In this document: positions 19,361-30,777 of the stretch, piece by piece
Position numbering within the stretch: the first letter of the stretch is position 1
Layout of the letters: every line of letters begins with the position of its first letter
Source of the DNA: Anaerolineae bacterium
GTDB lineage: Bacteria; Chloroflexota; Anaerolineae; Anaerolineales; Villigracilaceae
Assembly (NCBI GenBank): GCA_003130845.1
Contig: QEXW01000111.1
Span: 17,707-81,706, forward strand
DNA: 64,000 nt
Direction of reading: 5' to 3'
The notes under the pieces: model-generated
Database searches by the model: none
Seen by the model: only the letters and a program-made list of their open reading frames with translations
What the model was told of the DNA's origin: nothing
Made by a program: the position numbers and the translations under genes

Positions 19361-20582
19361 TTGGCATAAACCCTAACACTTCGAGGGCGGTTTGGATGGG
19401 GGCGCTGTGGGTGTATACATCCCACATCAGGCGGGTGAGGTGATTTTCGAGCATAATCATCGAACAGCCTTTGTCTATGCCGTAGAGGGAGCGGCTGTAC
19501 CAGGGCGGGTTGACGGCGAGGTTGTAGGAATCGAAGAAGCCATATTTGCCCCAGGTTTGCGGGTGTTCGGCGATGAGATAGTCCATCATCGCCAGCGTTT
19601 CTTCGGGGATGAAGGGCAGACAGGAGAGGGCGCTGTAAATGGAAACCGTGCCAGTGTGGTGCGGCGGGACGAGGGACGGCTCACTCCCCGCGACTTCGTA
19701 GCCAAAGGGGCTGTCGCCTGCGCTGAGTCCCCAACTGCAGGCGTGGTAGGTTTTGTATTGGGCGGCATGTTCGATGCAAAACTGACGGTTGGCGAGGCAG
19801 GCGCGGCGGGTGTTTTGGAACCAGTCTATGCCGTCGGGGTCGAGATAGTTTGCCGCATCCAGCCAGGCTTCGCTGAAGTGGTAGGCGAACAGGTTGCCGC
19901 CAGGGTTGATGATGATGGGTTTGCCATCGAAGAGACGAATGTCTCGGCGGAAGCCCGCATAGAGGCGGCGCGCCAGGCTTGGGTCGAGGTGTGAGGCGGC
20001 TTGCAAGTACATCATCTTTTGTTCCGCCGCCATATCCCAGCGGCTGATGAAGCCAGGCGCGCCGTGGACGTAATCGCCGCCGTTATCGGGGTTGTATGCC
20101 ATGTAGAAGAGCGCCTGCCCGTTCTCCTCGAAGACGATGAAGCGCCAGTCCACGCGCTCCAGCAGTTGCGCCGCCAGGTCGCGGATGGCGGAATCCTGGA
20201 AATAGGCGGCGGCGGTGATGACTCCGTTCAGACACAGGGCGGTGTCTATGGTGGAGTATTCGCATTTGCCCCAGCGCTGGGCGGAATCCATGTGCAGGAA
20301 GTGGGCAAAGAAACCTCGGTGATGGCTGGCGCGCTGGAGCAGGGTTTCGAGCGTGCCGCGCGTGATGTCTTGCGCCTGTTCTTTGGTAAGGATGCCCCGC
20401 TCGGCGGCGATGACCCAGGCAGTGAGGGCAAATCCGCTGGCGGCGATGGAGGCAAGATTTGGTTTTTTGGTGGAGTCAACGGTCAGACCAAAGCCGGGGC
20501 TGTGCGGGTTGAGGTTGGTGTGGTCGAGGAAGAAGCGAATCGAGCCATCGAGTTCCTGGCGGAGGAGGGCGGCGGTGTTCAT
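19338..20582 (-). CDS. GH144-type beta-1,2-glucanase-like enzyme (glycoamylase fold), cytoplasmic
   Basis: The 414-residue protein matches the alpha/alpha-barrel glycoamylase family that includes GH144 endo-beta-1,2-glucanases: SIAASGFALTAWVIAAERGILT near residue 45, HRGFFAHFLHMDSAQR, CEYSTIDTALCLNG, the HFSEAWLD segment, and GKYGFFDSYNL followed by YGIDKGCSMIMLENH near the C-terminus. No signal peptide is present, unlike its paralogue at 21636-22970. It could act on imported sophorooligosaccharides or be an exo-type relative; the exact specificity cannot be read. The C-terminal residues are encoded by a dispersed repeat. It starts 12 bases after the LacI gene. Confidence 0.82.
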   Translation of the reverse strand: MNTAALLRQELDGSIRFFLDHTNLNPHSPGFGLTVDSTKKPNLASIAASGFALTAWVIAAERGILTKEQAQDITRGTLETLLQRASHHRGFFAHFLHMDSAQRWGKCEYSTIDTALCLNGVITAAAYFQDSAIRDLAAQLLERVDWRFIVFEENGQALFYMAYNPDNGGDYVHGAPGFISRWDMAAEQKMMYLQAASHLDPSLARRLYAGFRRDIRLFDGKPIIINPGGNLFAYHFSEAWLDAANYLDPDGIDWFQNTRRACLANRQFCIEHAAQYKTYHACSWGLSAGDSPFGYEVAGSEPSLVPPHHTGTVSIYSALSCLPFIPEETLAMMDYLIAEHPQTWGKYGFFDSYNLAVNPPWYSRSLYGIDKGCSMIMLENHLTRLMWDVYTHSAPIQTALEVLGFMPKQDRQDE

Positions 20583-20594
20583 GAGGCAGCGTTG

Positions 20595-21560
20595 TTATTT
20601 TTGGGAGGATTGACGGGCAATAAAGTGGGTGGGGATGCGGCACGGGCGGAAGATTGCTCCCGTCTCCAGGAAGTCTATTAGTTGACGGGTGGCGGTAGCG
20701 CCCCAATCGAAACGCGATGCGCCGACTGTAGATAAGGTGGGCTGCATGTAGCGGGACAGTGGGATGTCATCGAAACCGGCAACAGCAATATCTTCAGGCG
20801 CACGCAGCCCCCGCTCGCGCATGGCGCGCAAGAAGCCGATGGCCATCTGGTCGTTGGCGCAGAAGACGGCTTCGGGAAGGGGGTCGCTGTGCAAGACAGA
20901 TTGAGCGGCTTCGTAACCAGAGATTTCGGTGAAATGCCCCTGGACAACCGGCACATGCAAGCCATGTTGTTCGGCTTCATAAAGAAAGGTACGGGCGCGT
21001 TCAGCATTGTCGAAAGAATCTGGCGAGCCGGCCACATACACCATGCGGCGCAGCCCTTGTGCATAAAAGTGATGAAACGCCTCGCGCACGCCTTGTGCGT
21101 TATCAAGCAAGATGGACAGCAAAAAATCTTTTTCCAGTTGACGGTCGAGCACCACGATGGGGAAGCGCTGCGAGGCCAATTTGAGCAATGATTCGCTTGA
21201 GACTTTCGAATCGAACACAATGGCGCCATCTACCTGGCGATGCAGCAACATGCGGCGCGGCGAGCGGCTTTCAGGGCAAACCAGCAGTTCGTAATCGGTA
21301 TCCAAAATGACGCTGTGAATCCCTTCGAGAATGTCTTCGTAAAACGCACCGCCAAAACGCGAGATGAACACCCCAATGTTACGGGTGCGCACTTTCTTGA
21401 GGTGGCGGGCATGGGCGTTGGGATGGTAGTTGAGTTCATCAGCTGCTTGCAAGACGCGCTGCCGTGTGGCTTCGCTGATGTTGCCGGTGTTGTTCAGCAC
21501 GTAGGAGGCGGTGGTGATGCTTACGCCAGCTTTTTGGGCGATGTCGCGGATAGTGGTCAT
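20595..21560 (-). CDS. LacI-family transcriptional regulator of the glucan locus
   Basis: The 321-residue protein has the N-terminal LacI helix-turn-helix and hinge (MTTIRDIAQKAGVSITTASYVLNN ... ISEATRQRVLQAADELNYHPNAHARHL) followed by a periplasmic-binding-protein-like sensor domain (IGVFISRFGGAFYEDILEGI; FCANDQMAIGFLRAMRERG; VAGFDDIPLSRYMQPTLSTV). The ATG at 21560 gives the canonical N-terminus; a TTG four codons upstream has no better ribosome site. It lies inside the - strand operon between two GH144-type genes, so it is probably expressed with its targets. The likely operator is the perfect palindrome at 37735-37750. The inducer is probably a glucooligosaccharide; that is inference. Confidence 0.92.
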   Translation of the reverse strand: MTTIRDIAQKAGVSITTASYVLNNTGNISEATRQRVLQAADELNYHPNAHARHLKKVRTRNIGVFISRFGGAFYEDILEGIHSVILDTDYELLVCPESRSPRRMLLHRQVDGAIVFDSKVSSESLLKLASQRFPIVVLDRQLEKDFLLSILLDNAQGVREAFHHFYAQGLRRMVYVAGSPDSFDNAERARTFLYEAEQHGLHVPVVQGHFTEISGYEAAQSVLHSDPLPEAVFCANDQMAIGFLRAMRERGLRAPEDIAVAGFDDIPLSRYMQPTLSTVGASRFDWGATATRQLIDFLETGAIFRPCRIPTHFIARQSSQK

Positions 21561-21635
21561 AGAGAGTTTCAAGTGTCAGATTTCAAGTTTCTTGTGCGAT
21601 AAGGACAGATGGGCGTTCTCTGTCGTTCCCTGAAA

Positions 21636-22970
21636 TTAGGGAGTAGCTGTAATTTGCAAACGCTCCAGTCCGTTACGCAGATATTCGTTCTTCATGGTGA
21701 TGGCATATACCATGTCGTTTTGGTAATTTGCCAGCATGAGCAGACTGATGCCTTTGTCTATGCCGATGACATCGGAGGCGTACCAGTTTTTCGTCAGGTT
21801 ATAGGCATCTTGAAAGCCATATTTTCCTTTGAGCGGTTCGATGCTGTAGTAGTTGAGCATCGCCTGAGCAGATTCATTGGGCAGGAAGAGGATCGAAGCG
21901 ATGGCGGCATAAGGCGGAACGGTATCGTCCACAGTATGCGCACGGTTATCATAACCAGAAGGAGGCGCTCCATACAAGCCATTATAGCCGTTCGGTCCAT
22001 CGCAGGCGCTCAAACCCCAGGCGGCGGGACCCAGGGTGGTGTATTTTTCGTCCATGTTGACGGCAAAGTTGTGGTGGGCACGCGCCGCACGGACAGAGTT
22101 CTCGAACCAGTTCATACCTTCGCGGTCTGTGGTGTCCCGAAAGTCGAGCCAGGCGTGGCTGAACTGGTAGGTAAAGAGCGAACCGAACCAGGAATGAATG
22201 AACGGTTCGCCGTCTCCATATTTTGCAACATGGCGCGTGAAGCCATAATATAAACTGTCGTCGGTAGGATGGGTGGGCGAACCCGCCGCCAGCACATAGA
22301 GCATCAACTGCTCAGCGTAGAAATCCCAGTGACCCTCGAAGCCCTTTTCGGGACGGTATGCCATGTAGAACATATTCCGCGAGTCGTCCACAAACCAATT
22401 CCAGTTCACGTCGCGGTAGAGTTGGCCGGCTTTGGTTTGCACATCGCCGCCGAAATATTCACCCGCCGTGAGGACGCCCATCATGAGGATGGCGGTGTCT
22501 ATACTCGAAACTTCGCTGTTCCAGGCGCGCTTGCCGGTTTGTATATCCACAAAGTGATAAAAGAAGCCTTCGGTGCGCTCCATGCCGAGCAGGGTATCGA
22601 GGGTTTTGTCGGCGCGCTCGTAGGCTTGCTCGTAGGTGATGTATCCTTTTTCGACGCCGATGGGATAAGCGGATAAAGCAAAGCCGATCGCGGCAACGCT
22701 GGAGATGCCGGGCGAGCCGGGATAACGATCACGGATCAGACCGTAGCCGGGGCTGGCGAGGTCTCGATTGGCTTGTTCCCAAAAGAAATCGAACGCGCCT
22801 CTCATCTCGTACTCGATGACGGTTTCCAGAGTGACAGGTTCAGGGGTGGGGGTGAAGGTTGGAGCGGGAGTAAAGGTTGGGGCGGCAGGGACAGGCTGCG
22901 GCGTCGAGGGTGAGGCGCAGTTTGTCAGCAGGAGCAGGAAAACGGCAAGCAGGGAGAAAATCTTATTCAC
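21636..22970 (-). CDS. GH144-type endo-beta-1,2-glucanase, lipoprotein
   Basis: The 444-residue protein has a lipoprotein signal (LLLLTNC, Cys18) and a Thr/Pro linker (TFTPAPTFTPTPEP) before the catalytic domain. That domain shows the family segments FFWEQANRDLASPGYGLIRD, SVAAIGFALSAYPIGVEKGYI, EGFFYHFVDI, SSIDTAILMMGVL, YFGGDV, FYAEQLMLYVLAAGSPTHP, QFSHAWLDFRD, GKYGFQDAYNL and IGIDKGISLLMLAN. GH144 enzymes cut beta-1,2-glucan into sophorooligosaccharides; surface display fits the extracellular first step of use. Its start overlaps the upstream permease stop by eight bases. A related beta-glucan substrate is possible. Confidence 0.87.
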   Translation of the reverse strand: MNKIFSLLAVFLLLLTNCASPSTPQPVPAAPTFTPAPTFTPTPEPVTLETVIEYEMRGAFDFFWEQANRDLASPGYGLIRDRYPGSPGISSVAAIGFALSAYPIGVEKGYITYEQAYERADKTLDTLLGMERTEGFFYHFVDIQTGKRAWNSEVSSIDTAILMMGVLTAGEYFGGDVQTKAGQLYRDVNWNWFVDDSRNMFYMAYRPEKGFEGHWDFYAEQLMLYVLAAGSPTHPTDDSLYYGFTRHVAKYGDGEPFIHSWFGSLFTYQFSHAWLDFRDTTDREGMNWFENSVRAARAHHNFAVNMDEKYTTLGPAAWGLSACDGPNGYNGLYGAPPSGYDNRAHTVDDTVPPYAAIASILFLPNESAQAMLNYYSIEPLKGKYGFQDAYNLTKNWYASDVIGIDKGISLLMLANYQNDMVYAITMKNEYLRNGLERLQITATP

Positions 22971-23901
22971 CGGTAATGCCCGTCCTTTCCACGGATTCGA
23001 CGAACCATCTTTGCAGCAGGAAGTACATCACCAGCAGAGGGGCGATGTTCAAGAATGTACCGCTCATTTTGACGGCTTCGTTGAGGCGGTCGAAGATGTT
23101 GACGGTGCCGGGCGGGTAGAGGTTTTCGTATGCCTGCACAAAACGTGAGAGTTGCATGGGCAGAGTGGTCACGCCGCCTTCAAGGAAGATGGATGTGAGA
23201 AATGTTTCGTTCCAGTACCAGACGACGGAGAAGATGAAGGAGACGATGAAAGCGGGCAGCGCCGAGGGGATGGCAATGGTCAGGAAGATGCGCAGGTCGG
23301 AGGCGCCGTCGAGACGGGCGGCTTCCTCCAGCACTTTGGGGAGGGAGAGGAAACTCTGGTAGAAGATGAGGATAAAGATGGCGCTTTTATAACCCTGCGC
23401 CAGCATGGCGGGCAGGATGAGTGCCCACGGACTGCCCAGCAAGCCCTGCTCCTTGTAGGTGAGCATTTGCGGGATGACGGTGTTTTGCGGCGGGATGATG
23501 AAGGTGGCGAGGATAAGCAGGAGGGCGATGTTCCTGCCCCAGAAGCGGTAGCGTGCCAGTCCGTATCCCACCAGCGAGGCAACGAAGGTTTGAATCAGCG
23601 AGGGAACGACGCTGACCAGAATGGACGCCATGAGGGTGTTGGGGTAATTCAGCACGCGGTAGGCTTTTTCGTAGTTGCCGGTGTAAAACTCGGTAGGCAC
23701 CCATTGCACCATCGGGTTGAGCAGGTCGGAGGGACTCTTGAGGCTGGTGACGAACATGAAGAGCAGGGGATACAGATAGACGAAGCCGATGGCAATCAGC
23801 AGGGCATAGATGAGGACGACGAAGACGAGACCGCTGCGGGTGCGGCTTCCAAAGAGCAGACTCTTCAGCCAGTCGGGGTTGAAGCGGCGCAGGGTTTGCA
23901 T
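22963..23901 (-). CDS. ABC sugar transporter permease (MalG type)
   Basis: The 312-residue integral membrane protein has six predicted helices and the EAA cytoplasmic loop (EAARLDGASDLRIFLTIAIPSALP), the site that contacts the ATPase. The N-terminal TM followed by a periplasmic loop with TSLKSPSDLLNPMVQWVPTEFYTGNY is typical of MalG-type carbohydrate permeases. The ATG at 23901 follows the stop of the partner permease by one base and has GGAAAGGAA upstream; a longer in-frame start at 23949 would run into that gene. It pairs with the 23903-24781 product. No ATP-binding subunit is encoded nearby. Confidence 0.93.
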   Translation of the reverse strand: MQTLRRFNPDWLKSLLFGSRTRSGLVFVVLIYALLIAIGFVYLYPLLFMFVTSLKSPSDLLNPMVQWVPTEFYTGNYEKAYRVLNYPNTLMASILVSVVPSLIQTFVASLVGYGLARYRFWGRNIALLLILATFIIPPQNTVIPQMLTYKEQGLLGSPWALILPAMLAQGYKSAIFILIFYQSFLSLPKVLEEAARLDGASDLRIFLTIAIPSALPAFIVSFIFSVVWYWNETFLTSIFLEGGVTTLPMQLSRFVQAYENLYPPGTVNIFDRLNEAVKMSGTFLNIAPLLVMYFLLQRWFVESVERTGITGE

Positions 23902-23902
23902 G

Positions 23903-24781
23903 TCAGTTCCTTTCCCTTTTTGCCTGCTGTGCCAGGAAGAGATAGACAATACCCAGCAGCACCGTCATAACGGCAAAGTAGAGGAATGCCATGGCGCTGG
24001 CGTAGCCGATTCCGCCCTGTACGGCGTAGGTCTGATTGTAGACGTACTGGATGACTTTGTTCTCGGAAAAGTGCGAGAGGGTGATGACGGTATAAACAGC
24101 GTTGACGATATTAGCGGTGGAAAGCGAGGGGAGGGTAATCTTCCAGTATGCCTCCCAGGCGGAGGCGCCGTCAATGGCGGCGGCTTCGTAGATGCTCTTA
24201 TCCACCTTTTGCAGGCTGGAGAGGTAGATGAGAATCTGCACGCCCGAAAACCACAGGATGAGGATGAACGAGGTCAGCAGGTATTCTGTAGGGTTGCGCA
24301 GGGTGCGCGGTAGTTGCGCAATGAACTCCGCCACCGCCGGGATGTTGGCAATGCCCGGCGCAGAGGTGGCACCCTGGGCGGTCAGTTCGCGGATGACCGG
24401 TCCGCTGGTGATGACGACCGGCAGGAAGAAGATTGTGCGGAACAAGCCTTTGAATTTGAAGTTCAGGTTGAGGAAGAGGGCAATGATCATCGAGAAAATC
24501 AGCACGATCGGCACGGAGACGAGGGTCTCGATGGCGTAGCCAATGACCAGTTCGATGAAATTGGGGTCGGTGAAGAGGGCGCGGGTGTAGTTTGCCCACT
24601 GCACAAAATCCAAGCGGATGCCCTCGGCGGTCACCGTGACTTGATGTAGGCTATAACGGAAGGTCTCGATGAGCGGAAAGAGCGTGAAGAGCGAAAAGCC
24701 TACGATCCACAGCGCAATGAAACCGTAGCCGTGCAGGGCTTCACGCAGGCGAAGGCTGATGGCGCGGCGCAGGATTGTCAT
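23903..24781 (-). CDS. ABC sugar transporter permease (MalF type)
   Basis: The 292-residue protein has six predicted membrane helices and the EAA loop [23 protein letters not shown] near residue 200. An unusually long external segment ([33 protein letters not shown], shown here in outline as about residues 135-165) lies between two helices. It belongs to the binding-protein-dependent carbohydrate uptake group and pairs with the following permease. The start overlaps the end of the DUF5696-type gene by four bases (ATGA). Confidence 0.93.
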   Translation of the reverse strand: MTILRRAISLRLREALHGYGFIALWIVGFSLFTLFPLIETFRYSLHQVTVTAEGIRLDFVQWANYTRALFTDPNFIELVIGYAIETLVSVPIVLIFSMIIALFLNLNFKFKGLFRTIFFLPVVITSGPVIRELTAQGATSAPGIANIPAVAEFIAQLPRTLRNPTEYLLTSFILILWFSGVQILIYLSSLQKVDKSIYEAAAIDGASAWEAYWKITLPSLSTANIVNAVYTVITLSHFSENKVIQYVYNQTYAVQGGIGYASAMAFLYFAVMTVLLGIVYLFLAQQAKRERN

Positions 24782-26941
24782 GGCATATTCTCCACCAACG
24801 CGGCATCCCGCCCCTGAACGGTGACGCCTTTATAGTTAACGGGTTGGTCCGTATAGTTGACCACGATCTGTTTGCCATTGGCATAGGTGGTGACGAACAC
24901 GCCCTCACGCAACTTTTGGCGGGCGGTAATTTCCTGCCCGCGCACGGGGGCAAGCAGGGCATTCATCCACGCGTAGGTCTGGCGAATTTGCTCACCCCAC
25001 TGCTCATGGGAGGAGGTGTAAATCCAGGTAGAACGGGTATCGAGCATTTTGGCGGTGGGCTCGTAAGTGAGGAAGTAGGAGGGATACATGCCGTAATCTA
25101 CGTGGCGCAGGATGTCTTCTTCGAGGTTGGGCGAAAAGTTGAGCGCCGCGCCGTAATACGGCACATAACCCGAAAGCACAATCGGCAGGAACGGCACGGC
25201 TTCGGACGTGTAAATGTAACCGTTGTCGCCCAGCGGCATGTCGTAGTACGCAGACATCAGGCTCCAAAGATAATCATTGGGGCGGTAGAACCCCAGCGGC
25301 ACAGGCGATTTGCCCAGCACATCCTGATAGGCGCGTATGGCTTGCTGACGGTTGAGCGGCGCGTTTTCCCTGAAGTCGCTGTAGAGGGTGAAGCCGATTC
25401 CATCCAGCGCCAGGTCTGCCTGCAGTTGCGAAGCGATGCTCTCCGTCAGGGCGGCGAAACGCCGCTGGAGGGCGTCGAGGGTGAAATAGTAGTTGTAATA
25501 ACGATTGTAGCCTTCCAGATTGACGTTGGTAATCGCCATCGCCAGGTCTCGACGCGGGGAGTAGCCGCGTTCCTTCCACAGCGCCGCCTGCGGATCGAGG
25601 TAAAGCGAGAAACGTCCGCCGTCCGCCGTGATTTTTTCCGCCAGCGTGCGCAGGTCATCGAGCGTACCCAAACTGCGTTCCAGTTTCAACGAAAGCGGAG
25701 GCATGCTCGAAGCGCCGAGCGGCTGCCAGCCGAAGTAGATGACTTGCGGGTTGGCGATTTGCAAATTGTCGAGCAGGGTTTGCATTTGGCGAATGGTGGT
25801 CATGGAGACAAAACGCCACCAAAACAGCGCCTTTTCCTTATCGCCGCCGAGAAACTCCAGGCGAATACCGATGTTCGGATTGGGGTCGGTGACCTTTTGC
25901 AATATGCCCTTTTCGACAAGGTACTGCTGGTAACTGCGCGCCATGCCTACATAATCTGCCGCGCCGCCATGCAAAAAGCGATAATGCACAGTCACATCGA
26001 AATCGTTGGTTTGTTTCTGAATGGTGGTCACGCCCGCGCCAGAGCGGTTGGTCGCCTGAAAGTAACTTTCGTTGTAGATAAAGGCGTTGTAGAGAAAGTT
26101 GAAGTTGGTGAGAATGCCCGCCGGGTGCGCCTGAATCTCGCCGTATGCCGCGCCGTCCTCCACCACGGCAAGAAAGGCATTTCCCTTTTCCCCATGCACC
26201 ATGCCGAAGACAGGAAACGAAATCGGGTAGGCGCGGTTGATCCCCGGATCGTAGGGCATCACGGCAATCATGCCCAGATCTGCGCCGTAGTAACGCCCAT
26301 AGAACATGTTCTTCGCCTTAGTCGAATCGGCAAAGCGGATGAGGCTGCCCGTGCCGTCGGGCAGGAACATGTAGCCCGGCGTACTGCTTCCGCGCGTGGC
26401 GCCGAGAAACGGATAGAGATAGACCAAGCCCAGTTTGAAGGCGGGATTTTCCTGACGAATCGACACAGAGGGAATTTCAACCCGCACCCCCTCCGCCTCG
26501 AGTCGCAATCGGACCTGGAAACTGATTCCGACTTCCTCGAACTTTATCTCCGCCTCGACTCCATTCTCGATGGGTTTGACCTCCAGCGTGTGTTCGGCAT
26601 TGGCAATGGAGATACGTTTGCTGACCGCCTTTTCATCGAGGTATTCGATACTGACGCCGCTTTGGGCAAACGCCCGCCACGATTTGTTCAGGCGGTCGCC
26701 CTGCTGGAGTTCGTCAATGCCCGAATGCCAGAGATAGTTGTTGCGCTTGTCCAGCAGTTTGAAGGCAAGGGTGGCTGAGTCCACGTACAGCGCAAAAGTT
26801 TCGTTTTCGGCAATGCGCTGATAGGAGGGGGGAATCTCCTGCGGGTGTGGGGCAAAGGCACGTGCCGAGCCTGATGGCAGGCTGATTGTCACCAGCAGGA
26901 AGACCATCAACAATATGCGAAATGAATTTCGCAGCACAGAT

Positions 26942-26949
<8 letters not shown>
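24778..26949 (-). CDS. DUF5696-type exported protein of sugar-uptake loci
   Basis: About 723 residues with an N-terminal signal or anchor ([20 protein letters not shown]). The body is a beta-rich region (about 40-290, with [18 protein letters not shown] and [17 protein letters not shown] segments) followed by an alpha/beta region that looks barrel-like ([48 protein letters not shown]). I recognise it as the DUF5696 family, often found beside sugar ABC permeases and Yip1-like proteins; no activity is established in my knowledge, and a glycoside hydrolase role is possible. The GTG at 26949 is preferred because AGGAGG lies nine bases upstream; a TTG at 26970 would put that signal inside the gene. 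Confidence 0.8.
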
Positions 26950-28953
<2,004 letters not shown>

Positions 28954-28957
<4 letters not shown>

Positions 28958-29859
28958 TTTAAACCCGAATGCGACATGGTGCTCATCACCTGGCTTTGCA
29001 GGAAGATGAAGATAATCAGATTGGGCAGGAACATGATAAGCGCGGCAGCGGCGGCAATGCCCTGTCCCGCCACGGCGTTGGCGCCGGTGGCAGTGGTGGT
29101 CAGCGTGCTGAGGTAGAAGGCGAAGGTCTTCAGGCTTTCGGTGTTGATGTAAAGTGTGGAGGTTTCGGCGTTGTTCCAGGCGGCTTGAAAGGTGAGGATG
29201 GCGATGGTGGCAATGGCAGGGCGGATCATGGGCAGGATGATGCGCCAATAAATCTGCAAATCCGAGGCGCCGTCAATCTGAGCGGCTTCGATCACCTCGT
29301 TGGGGATGCTGTCCATGAATTGTTTGAGCAGGAACAATCCCACCGGCATTGCCAGCCCGGGCAGAATGTGCACCCAGAAAGTATCCAGAAGATTGAGCCG
29401 TTCGATGACGAGGAAGCGCGGAATGGTGACGGCAATTGGCACGAACATCAACGCCACAGTGTTGACGGCAAACAAGGTCTGCTTGAGTTTGAATCGTTTT
29501 TTGGAGAGCGCATACGCGGCAGTGCTGGACACGAAAATGGATGCCGCCACTGCCACCAGCGTAATCACAATGCTGTTGAATAGATAGCGGCTGACCGGCA
29601 CGCCGGAACTGGACATTTTGGAAAACAGGTCGGTGAAATTTTTAAGCGTGGGGTTAACCACGAAAAAGCGCGGCGGGTAGGCAAAGAGTTCATCGGGCGG
29701 CTTGAAGGCGCTGGAGAAAATGAACACGATAGGCAGGAGCATGAATGCCGCCAGCGGCAGGAGCACCAGATAGAATTTGAGTTGGCTGATATGAAAGCCC
29801 TGCGGGTTGATGCCCCGATTGCGCACTCCACTAAAGCGGCGGAACCAGTTTTTTCTCAT
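28954..29859 (-). CDS. ABC sugar transporter permease (MalG type)
   Basis: The 301-residue protein has six predicted helices and the EAA loop [24 protein letters not shown] near residue 200. The external loop after helix 1 ([27 protein letters not shown]) is typical of MalG-type carbohydrate permeases. It is encoded six bases after its MalF-type partner and is translationally coupled to the NHL/Yip1 gene. Together with 29866-30777 it forms the first of two permease pairs in this operon and probably works with one of the two solute-binding proteins just upstream. Confidence 0.93.
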
Positions 29860-29865
29860 GGTTTC

Positions 29866-30777
29866 TCACTCTTCGCTTGCAAACAGACGGTTCGAGAGAC
29901 GGGTGAAGAACAACACCATTAACAACAGCACCACCGAAACGGCGGCGGCGTAGCCCATTTCGTAACGCAGGAAACCATAATCTTCGATGTGATTGACAAT
30001 CAACTGCCCGGCATATTGCGGCGTGGGGTTGCTGCCTGAAAGCGTCACACCGATGGCGCCCGCCTGAAACGTGCCGACAATTGCCATCACTGCGCCGAAG
30101 AGCATTTGCGGTTTCATGGAAGGAATCGTGATATAGAAAATTTCCTGCCAGCGGCTGCTCATGCCGTCCAGGGCGGCGGCTTCGTAGAGTTCCGGGTTGA
30201 TTTCCAAAATGCCTGCCAGCATTGCCAGGAAGCCGATGCCCATGCTGCTCCACAGCGTAACCACAATCATGATTGTCATCAGATAATCGGGCGATTGCAG
30301 CCATTGAATGGGTTCCTGGACGATTCCCAAATTCATCAGGAAACTGTTCAGATACCCGATCTGGTCTCCACTGAAGAGAGTCTTCCACACCACTGCCATC
30401 GCCACGCCGGAAGTCATGGAGGGGGAATACAAAATCAGCGCAAACAACGTGCGCGGAATTTTGGGCAGTTGCGCCAGCACCCACGCCAGCAGAAAAGCGA
30501 GCGCATATCCGCCTGGTCCTACAATCACCGCGAACTGAATGGTGTTGGGCAGGACATATTTCATAAAGGTATCGTCCTGCGTAATCAGTGTGATGTAATT
30601 GCGCAAACCGATGAAACGCGGCAATTGAATCGTATCGAAGAAGGTGAAGGAGAGCAGGAACGCCGCCAGCACCGGCACGACGATGAAGATGAAGAACATC
30701 AACGCGTATATGGAGAGGAAGCCATACGCATTGCCTTCCTTGTAAAGCCACTTTCGAAGAGAAGTTCTACCTGGCAT
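29866..30777 (-). CDS. ABC sugar transporter permease (MalF type)
   Basis: The roughly 303-residue membrane protein has six helices and the EAA loop [25 protein letters not shown]. The ATG at 30777 is chosen because AGGAG lies about seven bases upstream, within the end of the solute-binding protein gene that it overlaps by 11 bases; a longer in-frame start at 30804 would extend the overlap. It is the partner of the following MalG-type permease. Confidence 0.92.
   Translation of the reverse strand: MPGRTSLRKWLYKEGNAYGFLSIYALMFFIFIVVPVLAAFLLSFTFFDTIQLPRFIGLRNYITLITQDDTFMKYVLPNTIQFAVIVGPGGYALAFLLAWVLAQLPKIPRTLFALILYSPSMTSGVAMAVVWKTLFSGDQIGYLNSFLMNLGIVQEPIQWLQSPDYLMTIMIVVTLWSSMGIGFLAMLAGILEINPELYEAAALDGMSSRWQEIFYITIPSMKPQMLFGAVMAIVGTFQAGAIGVTLSGSNPTPQYAGQLIVNHIEDYGFLRYEMGYAAAVSVVLLLMVLFFTRLSNRLFASEE

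Noticed and set aside
24775..26778. Long open frame (667 codons) opposite the DUF5696-type gene
   Set aside because: It is the antisense shadow of a well-supported gene in an operon; no family match, signal or ribosome site supports it.
28958..29248. N-terminal extension of the NHL/Yip1 reading frame
   Set aside because: It runs through the upstream permease in another frame and has His/Arg-rich nonsense sequence; the ATG at 28957 gives a proper signal peptide.
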